Of a DNA stretch of 64,000 bases, positions 17,771-26,392 are shown in pieces. Where the stretch lies: contig NZ_BPQM01000027.1 in the NCBI RefSeq assembly GCF_022179245.1, forward strand, positions 1-64,000. The letters are read 5' to 3'. Position numbers and translations under genes: made by a program. Origin of the DNA: Methylobacterium gregans. GTDB lineage: Bacteria; Pseudomonadota; Alphaproteobacteria; Rhizobiales; Beijerinckiaceae. Below the pieces are notes generated by a model. It made no database searches. It worked only from the letters and a program-made list of their open reading frames with translations, and was not told the origin of the DNA. Position 1 is the stretch's first letter, and every line of letters starts with the position of its first letter.

Positions 17771-17989
17771 CTAGGGCCGGCCGGTCTGCTTCAGGCGCAC
17801 CATCACGGCCTCGGGCGAGGCGTAGGCCTCCTGGCGGGCGGCGCTCCAGTAGCGCAGGGCGTCGAGCTGGATCGCCTCGCCGGTCACCGCGCAGCGCACG
17901 AAGCTGCCGGGCTTGACCACCCGCATGGTGCCGTCGCCGTACTCGACGACCGCCTCCCCGCTCGCACCCCGCTCGAAGCGTCCCAGCAT
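17771..17989 (-). CDS. DUF2093 domain-containing protein
   Basis: This protein of 72 residues is almost entirely the DUF2093 domain: EAVVEYGDGTMRVVKPGSFVRCAVTGEAIQLDALRYWS followed by RQEAYASPEAV, a pattern conserved across Hyphomicrobiales. The function is unknown. The family is small, cytoplasmic and lacks membrane segments. I choose the ATG at 17989 (AGGGA upstream); ATGs at 18016 or 18022 would add about ten residues. ribF begins upstream on the same strand with a short gap, so co-transcription is likely. Confidence 0.85.
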   Translation of the reverse strand: MLGRFERGASGEAVVEYGDGTMRVVKPGSFVRCAVTGEAIQLDALRYWSAARQEAYASPEAVMVRLKQTGRP

Positions 17990-18046
17990 CGCAGATGTCC
18001 CTGAAGTCTCGGCCATCTCCATAGCACGGGCCGAGCCCGGCAGGAA

Positions 18047-19027
18047 TCAGCCGAGCATCGACGGCGTGGCGTCGGCGGCGAGCAGGCGGCGCGCCTCGGC
18101 CGCGTCGATGTCCATGCGGGCGACGAGCGCCTCGGCGCTGTCGAAGCGTTCCTCGCCGCGGATCCAGGCGACGAACTCGACCGCGAGGGTCTGCCCGTAG
18201 AGGTCGCCCGCGAAGTCGAAGAGGTTCACTTCGAGGAGCGGCGCCCCGTCGTCGAAGGTCGGGCGGCGGCCGTAGCTCGCCACGCCATTCCGCAACGAGC
18301 CGTCGGAGAGCCGCGCGCGCACCGCGTAGATGCCGTGGGCGAGTCCGCAATCGGGCAGCGCCACGTTGGCGGTGGGGTAGCCCAGCACGCGCCCGCGCTT
18401 GTCGCCGTGCCGAACCGTGCCCAGCACGAACCAGCGGTAGCCGAGCAGCGCGTTCGCCCGGCTGAGGTCGCCCGCCGCCAGGGCCCGGCGGATGCCCGAG
18501 GAGGAGATCGGCTCGGCCTCCGCTCCCAGCGCCACCGGCGGCACGATGCGGCAGGCGAGCCCCGCCTCGCGGCAGAGATCGGCGAGGATCGCGGGCGTGC
18601 CCTCGCGCCCGCGGCCGAAATGGAAGTCGTGCCCGATCACCACCCCCGAGAGGCCGAGGTCGCGCTTCAGCAGGTCGTGCACGAAGGCGCGCGCACCGGT
18701 GCCGGCGAGCTCGGCGTCGAAGCGGCGGATCACCAGCCCGTCGAGGCCGAGGCGCCGGAACACGATCTCCTTCGCCTCCGGCCCGGTGAGCCGGAACATC
18801 GGCATGTCGGGCGCGAAGAAGGCGCGCGGATGCGGCTCGAAGGTCAGCACGATCGCCGGAGCCTCGGCCGCCGCCTCCCGCACCGCCTCGGCCAGAACCC
18901 GGTGGCCGCGATGTACGCCGTCGAAGTTGCCGAGCGCGGCGACCGCACCGGCGAGGTTCGGCGGCACGGGCTCGTCCGGCCGGCAGATCGTGAAAGGTCG
19001 CGCGGCCGTCTCGTCGCCTGACGCCAT
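18047..19027 (-). CDS. ribF: Bifunctional riboflavin kinase / FAD synthetase
   Basis: This enzyme converts riboflavin to FMN and then FAD in the cytoplasm. It is 326 residues, normal for the family. The N-terminal FAD synthetase domain shows the nucleotidyltransferase motif ALGNFDGVHRGH, then TFEPHPRAFFAP, GHDFHFGRGREG and SSSGIRRALAAGD. The C-terminal kinase domain shows GYPTANVAL, NGVASYGRRPTF and LLEVNLFDFAGDLYG. The start is at 19027; the upstream in-frame extension looks non-coding. DUF2093 follows on the same strand. No FMN riboswitch was seen upstream. Confidence 0.97.
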   Translation of the reverse strand: MASGDETAARPFTICRPDEPVPPNLAGAVAALGNFDGVHRGHRVLAEAVREAAAEAPAIVLTFEPHPRAFFAPDMPMFRLTGPEAKEIVFRRLGLDGLVIRRFDAELAGTGARAFVHDLLKRDLGLSGVVIGHDFHFGRGREGTPAILADLCREAGLACRIVPPVALGAEAEPISSSGIRRALAAGDLSRANALLGYRWFVLGTVRHGDKRGRVLGYPTANVALPDCGLAHGIYAVRARLSDGSLRNGVASYGRRPTFDDGAPLLEVNLFDFAGDLYGQTLAVEFVAWIRGEERFDSAEALVARMDIDAAEARRLLAADATPSMLG

Positions 19028-19276
19028 CGGTACTTGCGGTCTCGCTCGGGGTGACGATCGGGGTCGAGGGGCCCCGGAAGACGCCGCGGACCCTGTCGAA
19101 AAGCACACCTGCGGTCAAGCGAAGCGGGCTCGCGCGCGGGTTAACCGGTTCGCAATCCGGTCAAGCCTATTTTCGCCGTCATGAGGTGCCGTTCGGACTC
19201 TGGCACCTCCCGGGAATCGGATCGCGGGAGCTCTCAAGCTGCTCGCCTTGTACAGAACACACGGAGTCACGCGCTC

Positions 19277-19660
19277 ATGGCCCTCGACCTCAGCATGCCG
19301 ATCCTGGTCGTCGACGACTACCAGACCATGGTCCGCATCATCCGCAACCTGCTGAAGCAGCTCGGCTTCGAGGAGGTCGACGACGCCTCCGACGGCACCG
19401 CCGCGCTCGCCAAGCTGAAGGGCCGCAAGTACGGCCTCGTCATCTCCGACTGGAACATGGAGCCGATGACGGGCTACGAGCTGCTGCGCCACGTCCGCGC
19501 GGACGAGGGCCTGCGCACCACGCCGTTCATCATGGTCACCGCCGAGTCGAAGACCGAGAACGTCATCGCGGCCAAGAAGGCCGGCGTGAACAACTACATC
19601 GTCAAGCCCTTCAACGCCGCCACGCTGAAGTCCAAGATCGAGGCCGTCTGCGGCGCCTGA
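19277..19660 (+). CDS. cheY: Chemotaxis response regulator CheY
   Basis: This stand-alone receiver domain of 127 residues has D13/D14 in the acidic pocket, phosphoacceptor D58 (ISDWN), T88 (MVTAES) and K110 (VKPF). The DWNM and AKKAGVNNYIVKPF segments are those of flagellar-motor CheY rather than generic regulators. Phospho-CheY binds FliM at the motor switch. A longer frame begins upstream, but MALDLSMP is the natural start. It lies 120 bp before cheZ on the same strand. No CheA, CheW or receptor gene is present in the window. Confidence 0.93.
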   Translation: MALDLSMPILVVDDYQTMVRIIRNLLKQLGFEEVDDASDGTAALAKLKGRKYGLVISDWNMEPMTGYELLRHVRADEGLRTTPFIMVTAESKTENVIAAKKAGVNNYIVKPFNAATLKSKIEAVCGA

Positions 19661-19780
19661 GCGCCGCACCCGTCCGACGCACGGGGCAGGCGGTCCGATC
19701 CCGTTCGGGGGGACCGGGCGGATCGCTGCCCCGGCCCGAGTCTCTCGGGTTCGAGGACATCTTGGGTTCGAGGAATCGTC

Positions 19781-20314
19781 ATGGGTTATTCCGGAACATC
19801 GGTACCTGATACGGCCAGCCTGTCCCCGCAGAAGATGGTCGCCGAGCTGGTCCAGATCGCCGACTACATCAGCCACGTGCGCGGCGAGATCGCGGCCCTG
19901 CGGGCGAACGAGATCACGCGCGACCGCATCCCGATGGCGCACGAGGAGCTCGGCAACGTGCTGGCCGCCACGGCGGGCGCCACCAACACCATCATGGAAT
20001 CGGCCGAGGCGATGCTGGCGCTGCCCGACGACGCGGATTACCGCGCCAACGTCGAGGCGCAGATCTACACGATCTTCGAGGCCTGCGCCTTCCAGGACAT
20101 CACCGGCCAGCGCATCTCCAAGGTGGTCGAGGCGCTGCGCCACCTCGAATTGCGGCTCGCCCGGTTCGCCACCGCGGTGCGCGCCCGCGACGATGCCGGG
20201 CTCGACCCGGCCGAGGCGGCGCGCAAGGAGCGGGCCGAGCGCCTGATCCTCAACGGCCCGCAGTCGAAAGGCCCGGCCACGGCCCAGGACGACATCGACG
20301 CCCTGTTCGCCTGA
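19781..20314 (+). CDS. cheZ: Protein phosphatase CheZ
   Basis: CheZ dephosphorylates CheY-P and ends the motor signal. This 177-residue protein has the long helical hairpin of CheZ and the catalytic site FQDITGQRI, with D106 and Q110 matching the family's Asp/Gln pair. The C-terminus DIDALFA is the CheY-binding tail. It is shorter than E. coli CheZ (214 residues), mostly at the N-terminus. GAGGAA lies just upstream of the ATG. Pairing with cheY immediately before it supports the assignment. Confidence 0.93.
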   Translation: MGYSGTSVPDTASLSPQKMVAELVQIADYISHVRGEIAALRANEITRDRIPMAHEELGNVLAATAGATNTIMESAEAMLALPDDADYRANVEAQIYTIFEACAFQDITGQRISKVVEALRHLELRLARFATAVRARDDAGLDPAEAARKERAERLILNGPQSKGPATAQDDIDALFA

Positions 20315-20402
20315 GCTTCAGCCGGCACGCCGAACCGCGTTTTCACGGGCGCGGGTCCGGCATGCTAGAGCGGGCGGCCCCGCCGCCCGCGAGACACGGC
20401 CG

Positions 20403-21185
20403 ATGCCCGCACGCCCCTGGTCCGAGCTGACCGCCGAGGAGATCCGCACGCGCGACATGGGCCGCGCGGTCGCGGTTCTGCCGGTCGCGGCCGTGGAGCA
20501 GCACGGGCCGCACCTGCCGCTCGCGACCGACGTGGTGATCGCCGAGGGCTATCTCGCGTGCGCCGCGGCCCGCGTGCCGGACGATCTCGACGTGCTGACC
20601 CTGCCGGTGCAGACCATCGGCAAGTCCGACGAGCACGACGCCTTTCCGGGCACCCTGACGCTCTCCGCCGAGACGGCGCTCCGGGCCTGGACCGAGATCG
20701 GCGCTTGCGTGCACCGCGCGGGATGCCGCCGGCTTGTCATCGTCACGTCGCACGGGGGCAACAGCGCACTGATCGACCTCGTGGCGGCGGACCTGCGCGG
20801 ACGCCTGAACATGGTCGCGGTGACGACCGCCTGGGCCCGCTTCGGCTACCCGGCGGATCTGTTTCCGGCCGACGAGGTCGCCTACGGCATCCACGCCGGC
20901 GGGATCGAGACCGCCCTGATGCTGGCGCTGCGCCCGGACCTCGTTCGCACCGACCGGATCGCCGACTTCCCGTCCCGGGCGCTCCGGATGCGGAGAGATT
21001 TCACGCATCTCAGCGCCGGCCGCCCCGCCGCCTTCGCCTGGAAGGCGCAGGACCTGCACCCGTCCGGCGCGATCGGCGACGCGCGCCTCGGCCGCGCCGA
21101 GGCGGGCCAGGCAGCCCTCGATCACGGCGCGCGGGCCTTCGTGGACCTGCTCGCCGACGTCGCCCGCTTCGATCTCGACGACTGA
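20403..21185 (+). CDS. Creatininase family protein
   Basis: This is a 260-residue member of the creatininase/creatinine amidohydrolase family of metal-dependent amidases. Metal-site motifs are present: LPVAAVEQHGPHLPLATD (Glu and His ligands), SDEHDAFPGTLTLS, VIVTSHGGNS and the late IHAGGIETALML. The family also includes MftE of mycofactocin synthesis and FAPy deformylase, and no mycofactocin genes are nearby, so the substrate is open. It lies alone between cheZ and the sigma factor gene on the same strand. Confidence 0.9.
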   Translation: MPARPWSELTAEEIRTRDMGRAVAVLPVAAVEQHGPHLPLATDVVIAEGYLACAAARVPDDLDVLTLPVQTIGKSDEHDAFPGTLTLSAETALRAWTEIGACVHRAGCRRLVIVTSHGGNSALIDLVAADLRGRLNMVAVTTAWARFGYPADLFPADEVAYGIHAGGIETALMLALRPDLVRTDRIADFPSRALRMRRDFTHLSAGRPAAFAWKAQDLHPSGAIGDARLGRAEAGQAALDHGARAFVDLLADVARFDLDD

Positions 21186-21400
21186 CGGGCTGAAGCTCCA
21201 GCCCACCGCGTAACCGCGCGGCCGCGGCGGGCGAAAGCACCGGACCGCCCGCCGCGGCAACGCAACGCCGGCCGAAGCCCATGCTGCTAACCCTCGCCCC
21301 GGATGCACGCCTCAACGCACGCCTCGACGCACGCGCCGACCCGCTCTTCCCGCTGCGCCCGCGGGTGTTAGAATCCGCCTCGCAGGCAAACGGGACGGCG

Positions 21401-21976
21401 ATGGCGCAGGAGGAGAGGCTGGCCGCCGCGATGCGCGCGGCGCAGGGGGGCGACGCGGACGCCTACCGCGCCCTGCTCCGAGATTGCCTGCCGGTGATCC
21501 GCTCGGCCGTGCGCGCGCAGGGACTGCGCGGCGAGGCCGTGGAGGATGTCGTTCAGGACACGCTCGTCACCCTGCACCGGGCGCGGGCGAGCTACGACCC
21601 GGCGCGGGCCTTCCTGCCCTGGCTGCGCGCCATCGCGCAGCGGCGGGCGATCGACGCGCTCCGCCGTGCAGGACGCCGACCGCGGGAGGTGCACGACCCG
21701 GCCGCCTACGAGGGGCAGGCCGACGCGCTGCCCGAACCCGGCGAAGGCCTGGAGGCGCGCGAGCGCGCCGCCGACCTCGCCCGCGCCGTGGCCGGCCTGC
21801 CCGCCGGCCAGCGCCAAGCCATCGAGGAGCTGGCCTTGCGCGAGCGCTCCCTCGACGAGGCCGCGGCGCTGACCGGGCGGAGCAAAGGCGCTCTCAAAGT
21901 GAATCTGCACCGGGCGATCAAGGCGTTGCGCGCCAGCCTCGCGGCAGGCCCCGGAACGGGACGCCCGGGAGAGTAG
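21401..21976 (+). CDS. ECF sigma factor
   Basis: This protein of 191 residues has region 2 (ALLRDCLPVIRSAVRAQG, EDVVQDTLVTLHRARASYDPARAFLPWLRAIAQRRAIDALRR) and region 4 (LPAGQRQAIEELALRERSLDEAAALTGRSKGALKVNLHRAIKALR). The VQDT and FLPWLRAIA patterns are typical of the ECF group controlled by NrsF-type anti-sigma factors (SigF of Caulobacter). The start is the ATG at 21401 with GGGA upstream. It is followed after three bases by its presumed anti-sigma gene. The stimulus is unknown; related systems answer heavy metals or oxidants. Confidence 0.92.
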   Translation: MAQEERLAAAMRAAQGGDADAYRALLRDCLPVIRSAVRAQGLRGEAVEDVVQDTLVTLHRARASYDPARAFLPWLRAIAQRRAIDALRRAGRRPREVHDPAAYEGQADALPEPGEGLEARERAADLARAVAGLPAGQRQAIEELALRERSLDEAAALTGRSKGALKVNLHRAIKALRASLAAGPGTGRPGE

Positions 21977-21979
21977 CCG

Positions 21980-22633
21980 ATGCGTGACACTCATTCCTTG
22001 CCGCACGACCGCCTCGTCGACGATCTCGTCGCCGGACTCGAACCGGTCCGCCCGCTGCCATCCCCGGGCCGTCGCGCCCTGGCCTGGACTGGCGCCGCCC
22101 TGGCGCTCGGCCTCGCGCTCCTCGCCGTCCTGGAGCTGGAGGGCCTTCAGGGGCCGCGCCCGGCCGAGGCGCGGATCGTCCTGCTCGGCGCCGTGCTGAC
22201 GGCGCTCACCGCCGCCTACGCGGCCTTCGCGACCAGCGTACCGGGGCGCTCCGCGGGCTGGGCCCTGCTGCCGCTGGCGCCGGCCGCCCTGTGGATCGGC
22301 GCCAGCGGGCCGGGCTGCCTGCGGGCGCTGGCCGGCCCCGCCATCGAGGCCCCGCACGCGCTGCCCGGCTGCTTCACCTTTCTGCTCAGCGTATCGCTGC
22401 CGCTCTCGGTCCTGCTGGTGCTGATGCTGCGCCGCGCCTGCCCCTTGCGCCCGAACCTCACCGCGGCGCTCGGTGGCCTCGCGGTGGCGGCGGCCGCGGC
22501 GGCGCTCCTCATCCCGTTCCATCCGCAGGACTCGACCGCGACCGATCTCGTGGCCCACGGCGCGACGGTGCTCGGCGTGATCGGCCTGAATGGGCTGGCG
22601 GGCGGCCGCCTGCTCGACCGGAGCCGAGGTTAA
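21980..22633 (+). CDS. NrsF family anti-sigma factor (DUF1109)
   Basis: This is a 217-residue inner-membrane protein with six predicted transmembrane helices, starting around residue 33 and ending near residue 210. The short cytoplasmic N-terminus (HDRLVDDLVAGLEPVRPL) resembles the sigma-binding part of NrsF. Two cysteines near the middle (GPGCLRALAG and LPGCFTF) match the periplasmic sensor cysteines described for NrsF. It starts three bases after the sigma factor stop, so the pair is translated together. It should hold the sigma factor inactive until a signal arrives. Confidence 0.9.
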   Translation: MRDTHSLPHDRLVDDLVAGLEPVRPLPSPGRRALAWTGAALALGLALLAVLELEGLQGPRPAEARIVLLGAVLTALTAAYAAFATSVPGRSAGWALLPLAPAALWIGASGPGCLRALAGPAIEAPHALPGCFTFLLSVSLPLSVLLVLMLRRACPLRPNLTAALGGLAVAAAAAALLIPFHPQDSTATDLVAHGATVLGVIGLNGLAGGRLLDRSRG

Positions 22634-22660
22634 GCGGCGGCAGGGCTCGACCCGAGCGCG

Positions 22661-23161
22661 CTATTCCTCGTCCGGCAGGAGCCCCGGCCAGTCGACGATG
22701 CGCTCGGGATACTCCTCGTCGAGGAACTCCTCCTCGTTGCCGGCGAGCCGTCCCTGCACCGAGACGCCGGCCTCGTGGACGCTGTTCGGACGGCCCGAGA
22801 CCAGGGGGTGCCAGTCGAACAGCGGCTCACCGTCGCGCACGAGGCGGTAGGCACAGGTCGGCGGCAGCCAGGAGATGGTGCGCACCGCCTCAGGCGTCAG
22901 GCGCACGCAGTCCGGCACCCGCTTCTGACGGTGGGCGTAGTCGCGGCAGCGACAGCCGATCCCGTCGAGCAGAGTGCAGCCGATATCGGTGTGGTGGACC
23001 TCGCCCGTATCCTCGTCCTCGAGCTTGATCAGGCAGCAGCGCCCGCAGCCGTCGCACAGGCTCTCCCATTCCTCGGAGGTCATCGCCTCCAGGGACTTTG
23101 TGCGCCAGAACTCGTTCGACGGCACGGCCGCACCGCGGCGCGGGGCCCTGTGGCTTCCCAT
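22661..23161 (-). CDS. YcgN family cysteine cluster protein
   Basis: This 166-residue protein of the UPF0260/YcgN family has a zinc- or iron-binding cysteine set: [36 protein letters not shown] and PPTCAYR. The conserved [11 protein letters not shown] and VSVQGR blocks are also present. The molecular function is unknown. GAGAGG precedes the ATG at 23161. The gene is convergent with the anti-sigma gene and divergent from the penicillin-binding protein gene. Confidence 0.93.
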   Translation of the reverse strand: MGSHRAPRRGAAVPSNEFWRTKSLEAMTSEEWESLCDGCGRCCLIKLEDEDTGEVHHTDIGCTLLDGIGCRCRDYAHRQKRVPDCVRLTPEAVRTISWLPPTCAYRLVRDGEPLFDWHPLVSGRPNSVHEAGVSVQGRLAGNEEEFLDEEYPERIVDWPGLLPDEE

Positions 23162-23248
23162 CGGGAACGCCTCTCGACAATCGGGGTGGAGCCCCCCTCT
23201 GCCGCAAGGCACGCCCGCACGCAAGCGTGGCCGCGGCGGGCTTGAATT

Positions 23249-23330
23249 CCAAAGGTCTGCGACCTTTGGCGGGTCCGGGGCAGAGCCCTGGGAGAGCCTG
23301 GGAGAGCCCCGGCGCCACCAGGGCGCCCCA
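23249..23330 (+). repeat. Dispersed palindromic intergenic repeat, copy 2
   Basis: It starts with the palindrome CCAAAGGTC-tgc-GACCTTTGG (23249-23269), followed by CGGGTCC, GGGGCAGAGCCCTGG and CCAGGG. The order and spacing match the element at 8676-8776 read on the opposite strand. It fills the gap upstream of the penicillin-binding protein gene. Confidence 0.65.
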
Positions 23331-23407
23331 TTCGGTCATCAAGGTTAAGCGGAGATCAACGGCTCCCGATCCACCTCCCGGACGTTGTCCGCGATCAAGC
23401 CTCGCGA

Positions 23408-25708
23408 ATGGCCGCAGGGCTTGCTAAGGAGGGTCGGCTCCCGACTGCTCTCCCTGGTGCCTTCGAAGCCGGATCCTCCGTCGTGCGTCTGCCGAACCTC
23501 ACCGCGATCCGGACCCGCATCCGACATGCCGCCCTCGGCTTCGATGCCTGGGTGAACGCGAGCCTCTACGACAGCGGGCAATCGACCGGGATCGTCTACG
23601 AGCGCTTCCAGGCGGCGATGAACCGCTTCTCGGTGCGCGGCTGGAAGCGCGTCGCGCTCGACCTCACGAGCGAGGGCGTGACGCTCGGCACCGTCGGCCT
23701 CCTGGGGATGCTGGCGCTGGCCCAGCCCGCCTTCAACCTGACCAGCGAGAACTGGCTGAAGCAGCAGGACCTCGCCGTCACGTTCCTCGACCGCTACGGC
23801 ACCGAGGTCGGGCGGCGCGGCATTAAGCACGACGACTCGCTCAAGCTCGACGAGTTTCCCGACATCATGATCAAGGCGCTGGTCTCGACCGAGGACCGGC
23901 GCTTCTACGAGCACTGGGGCATCGACCCGATCGGCACGCTGCGCGCGCTGGTCAACAACTCGCGCGGGGGCGGCAACACGCAGGGCGGCTCCTCGATCAC
24001 GCAGCAGCTCGCCAAGAACCTGTTCCTGACGAACGAGCGCTCCATCGAGCGCAAGGTCAACGAGGCCTTCCTGGCGCTGTGGCTGGAGTTCCACCTCAGC
24101 AAGAACGAGATCCTGAAGCTCTATCTCGACCGAGCCTATATGGGCGGCGGCACCTTCGGGGCGGTGGCGGCGGCGGACTACTATTTCGGCAAGCCGCTGA
24201 AGGACATCAGCCTCGCCGAGGCTGCGATGCTGGCCGGCCTGTTCAAGGCGCCGACGAAGTACGCGCCCCACGTCAACCTGCCGGCGGCGCGCTCCCGCGC
24301 GGTCGACGTGCTGCACAACATGGTGGAGGCGGGCTTCGTCACGGAAGGCCAAATCCAGACGGCGCTGCGCAACCCCGCGACGCCGGTGACGCGCACCCGC
24401 GACATCACGGCGGACTATTACCTCGACTGGGCCTTCGGCGAGATCAAGTCGATGGCCGACGCGGGCAAGTTCCGCAACGACCGCGTGCTCACCGTGAAGA
24501 CGCCGCTCGACGTCGCGATCCAGAAGCGGGCCGACGAGGTGGTGGCCAACGTGCTGCGCAAGTCCGGCGACGCCTACGATGTGGAGGAGGCCGCGATGGT
24601 CATCCTCGATCCGGACGGGGCGCTGCGCGCGATGGTCGGCGGCGCCGATTACGGCGAGAGCCAGTTCAACCGCGCCACCGACGCCCTGCGCCAGCCCGGC
24701 TCCTCGTTCAAGCCCTACGTCTACGCGGCGGCGCTCGCCTCGGGCCAGTACAAGCCCGAGACAGTGGTCGTCGACCGGCCGACCTGCATCGGCAACTGGT
24801 GTCCGCAGAATTACGGCCGCTCCTTCTCGGGGCGGCAGCCACTCTGGCTCGCGGTGGCGAAGTCGATCAACACGATCCCGATCCAGGTCTCGATCCAGCT
24901 CGGCAAGGCGATGGGCATCAGCCACGACGCGCGCGCCGCGGTGGCGGGCCGCAAGAAGATCATCGACACCGCGCACGCCATGGGCATCACCACGCCGCTC
25001 GTCGACTCGGTCTCGCTGCCGATCGGCTCGGCCGAGGTCACGGTGATCGATCAGGCGGCGGCGTACGCGGTCTTCGCCAACGGTGGCCAGCGGGCCAAGC
25101 CCTACGCGGCGATGGAGGTGAAGAACTCCTCCGGCGAGGTGATCTACCGCCACGCCGACGAGCGGCCAGAGCAGGTGCTCTCGACGCAGGTCGTGGCCGG
25201 CATGAACTACATGCTCAACAAGGTGGTCGAGGAGGGCACGGCCCGGCGCGTCCAGATCGAGGGCGTGAAGATCGCCGGCAAGACCGGCACCACGAACGGC
25301 TACAAGGACGCGTGGTTCGTGGGCTACTCGGGCAACTATGTCGGCGCCGTCTGGTTCGGCAACGACGACAGCACCTCGACCAACAAGATGACCGGCGGCT
25401 CGCTGCCCGCCCAGGTCTGGCACGACGTGATGGAGCCGGCCCATCAGGGCATCGAGATCAAGCCCCTGCCCGGCCTGAAGGTGCCGGGCCCGGGCGCCCA
25501 GGCCGCGGCCCCGACCGCGCCGACGAACCCGGCGGCGAGCAATTACGGCAAGCTCTCGCGCCGCTCCTTCGAGGTGATCAGCGGCGTGAACGGCCTGTTC
25601 CGCACCATCGAGGCGCCGCCCCGGCCCGGGGCGCAGCTCGACCCGAAGGGCGCGCCCCGCGCCCTCGCCGAGGGCAGCGGCCCGGCCGACCGGACGGCGC
25701 CCCGGTGA
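23408..25708 (+). CDS. Penicillin-binding protein 1A-type (bifunctional glycosyltransferase/transpeptidase)
   Basis: This class A penicillin-binding protein polymerises glycan strands and crosslinks peptides in the periplasm. It has up to 766 residues. A cytoplasmic stretch is followed by a membrane helix near residues 90-108. The GT51 domain shows EDRRFYEHWGID (~161), GGSSITQQLAKN and RAYMGGG. The transpeptidase domain shows SxxK as SSFKPY (~431), the SxN motif in AKSINT and KTGTTNGYKDAWFVGY (~624). A Pro/Ala tail closes the protein. The start is uncertain: the GTG at 23483 would give a product beginning VRLPNLTAIR. Its stop overlaps the start of the DUF1214 gene. Confidence 0.93.
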   Translation: MAAGLAKEGRLPTALPGAFEAGSSVVRLPNLTAIRTRIRHAALGFDAWVNASLYDSGQSTGIVYERFQAAMNRFSVRGWKRVALDLTSEGVTLGTVGLLGMLALAQPAFNLTSENWLKQQDLAVTFLDRYGTEVGRRGIKHDDSLKLDEFPDIMIKALVSTEDRRFYEHWGIDPIGTLRALVNNSRGGGNTQGGSSITQQLAKNLFLTNERSIERKVNEAFLALWLEFHLSKNEILKLYLDRAYMGGGTFGAVAAADYYFGKPLKDISLAEAAMLAGLFKAPTKYAPHVNLPAARSRAVDVLHNMVEAGFVTEGQIQTALRNPATPVTRTRDITADYYLDWAFGEIKSMADAGKFRNDRVLTVKTPLDVAIQKRADEVVANVLRKSGDAYDVEEAAMVILDPDGALRAMVGGADYGESQFNRATDALRQPGSSFKPYVYAAALASGQYKPETVVVDRPTCIGNWCPQNYGRSFSGRQPLWLAVAKSINTIPIQVSIQLGKAMGISHDARAAVAGRKKIIDTAHAMGITTPLVDSVSLPIGSAEVTVIDQAAAYAVFANGGQRAKPYAAMEVKNSSGEVIYRHADERPEQVLSTQVVAGMNYMLNKVVEEGTARRVQIEGVKIAGKTGTTNGYKDAWFVGYSGNYVGAVWFGNDDSTSTNKMTGGSLPAQVWHDVMEPAHQGIEIKPLPGLKVPGPGAQAAAPTAPTNPAASNYGKLSRRSFEVISGVNGLFRTIEAPPRPGAQLDPKGAPRALAEGSGPADRTAPR

Positions 25709-26376
25709 GGCCCGCGGTGACGGCGCCGGCCGCCGCGGCCGCGCGGGCGGGCGGGCGGATCGCGCGGATCGCCGGGCACCTGTGGCGCCGGAGCGCCTGG
25801 GTCGGGCTCGCCCTCTACGCTTTGGCGCTCGGCGCGGTGCTGGGGCTCGCCAGCGCCGACTGGGCGACGCGCGGCGGCTACCCGTTCGGCGGCGTCACGG
25901 TCGGGGCCTGGACGATCTGGCCGCGGGCGGGCGCCACCAGCGCCGATCCCTACACCCGGGCCGTCAACGCCCGCCGGGGCGAGATCCCGCTCGCGGTGGG
26001 CGAAGGTCTGCTGATGACGGCCGCGACCGACGATGCCGGTCGCGGGCTCGACGCCGCCTGCACCTACAGCCTCACCGGCGCGACGCCGCCGGCCCGGGCC
26101 TGGACGCTGACCGTCTCGGGCCGCGGCGACCCGGACCCCGCCCGGCCGCCGGTGCGCGAGGGCTTCACCGCGACCGAGATCCTGCGCGAGCGGGACGGCC
26201 GCTTCGCCATCACGCTCGGGCCCGAGGCGGAGCCCGGCAACTGGCTGCCGAGCCCGCGCGAGACCGGTCCCCTGCGCCTGGCGCTGCGCCTCTACGACAC
26301 GCCGGTGGCGGCGAGCGCCGGCAGCCTCGACCGCGACGCGGTGCCGGCGATCACCCGTGTGCGCTGCCGGACGTGA
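25705..26376 (+). CDS. DUF1214 domain-containing membrane protein
   Basis: This protein of 223 residues starts at a GTG that overlaps the stop of the penicillin-binding protein gene (GTGA). One N-terminal transmembrane helix (WVGLALYALALGAVLGLA) precedes a periplasmic DUF1214 domain: the GAWTIWPRAGATSADPYTRA motif, YSLTGATPPARAWTLTV and LGPEAEPGNWLPSP. The function is unknown. DUF1214 usually pairs with DUF1254, and a DUF1254 gene follows after 16 bp. The link to a peptidoglycan synthase by coupling may point to an envelope role. Confidence 0.88.
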   Translation: MRPAVTAPAAAAARAGGRIARIAGHLWRRSAWVGLALYALALGAVLGLASADWATRGGYPFGGVTVGAWTIWPRAGATSADPYTRAVNARRGEIPLAVGEGLLMTAATDDAGRGLDAACTYSLTGATPPARAWTLTVSGRGDPDPARPPVREGFTATEILRERDGRFAITLGPEAEPGNWLPSPRETGPLRLALRLYDTPVAASAGSLDRDAVPAITRVRCRT

Positions 26377-26392
26377 GACCGATGGGGCCCCG

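Noticed and set aside
23345-25444. Long minus-strand frame opposite the penicillin-binding protein gene
   Set aside because: Antisense shadow; all catalytic motifs of the plus-strand protein are intact.
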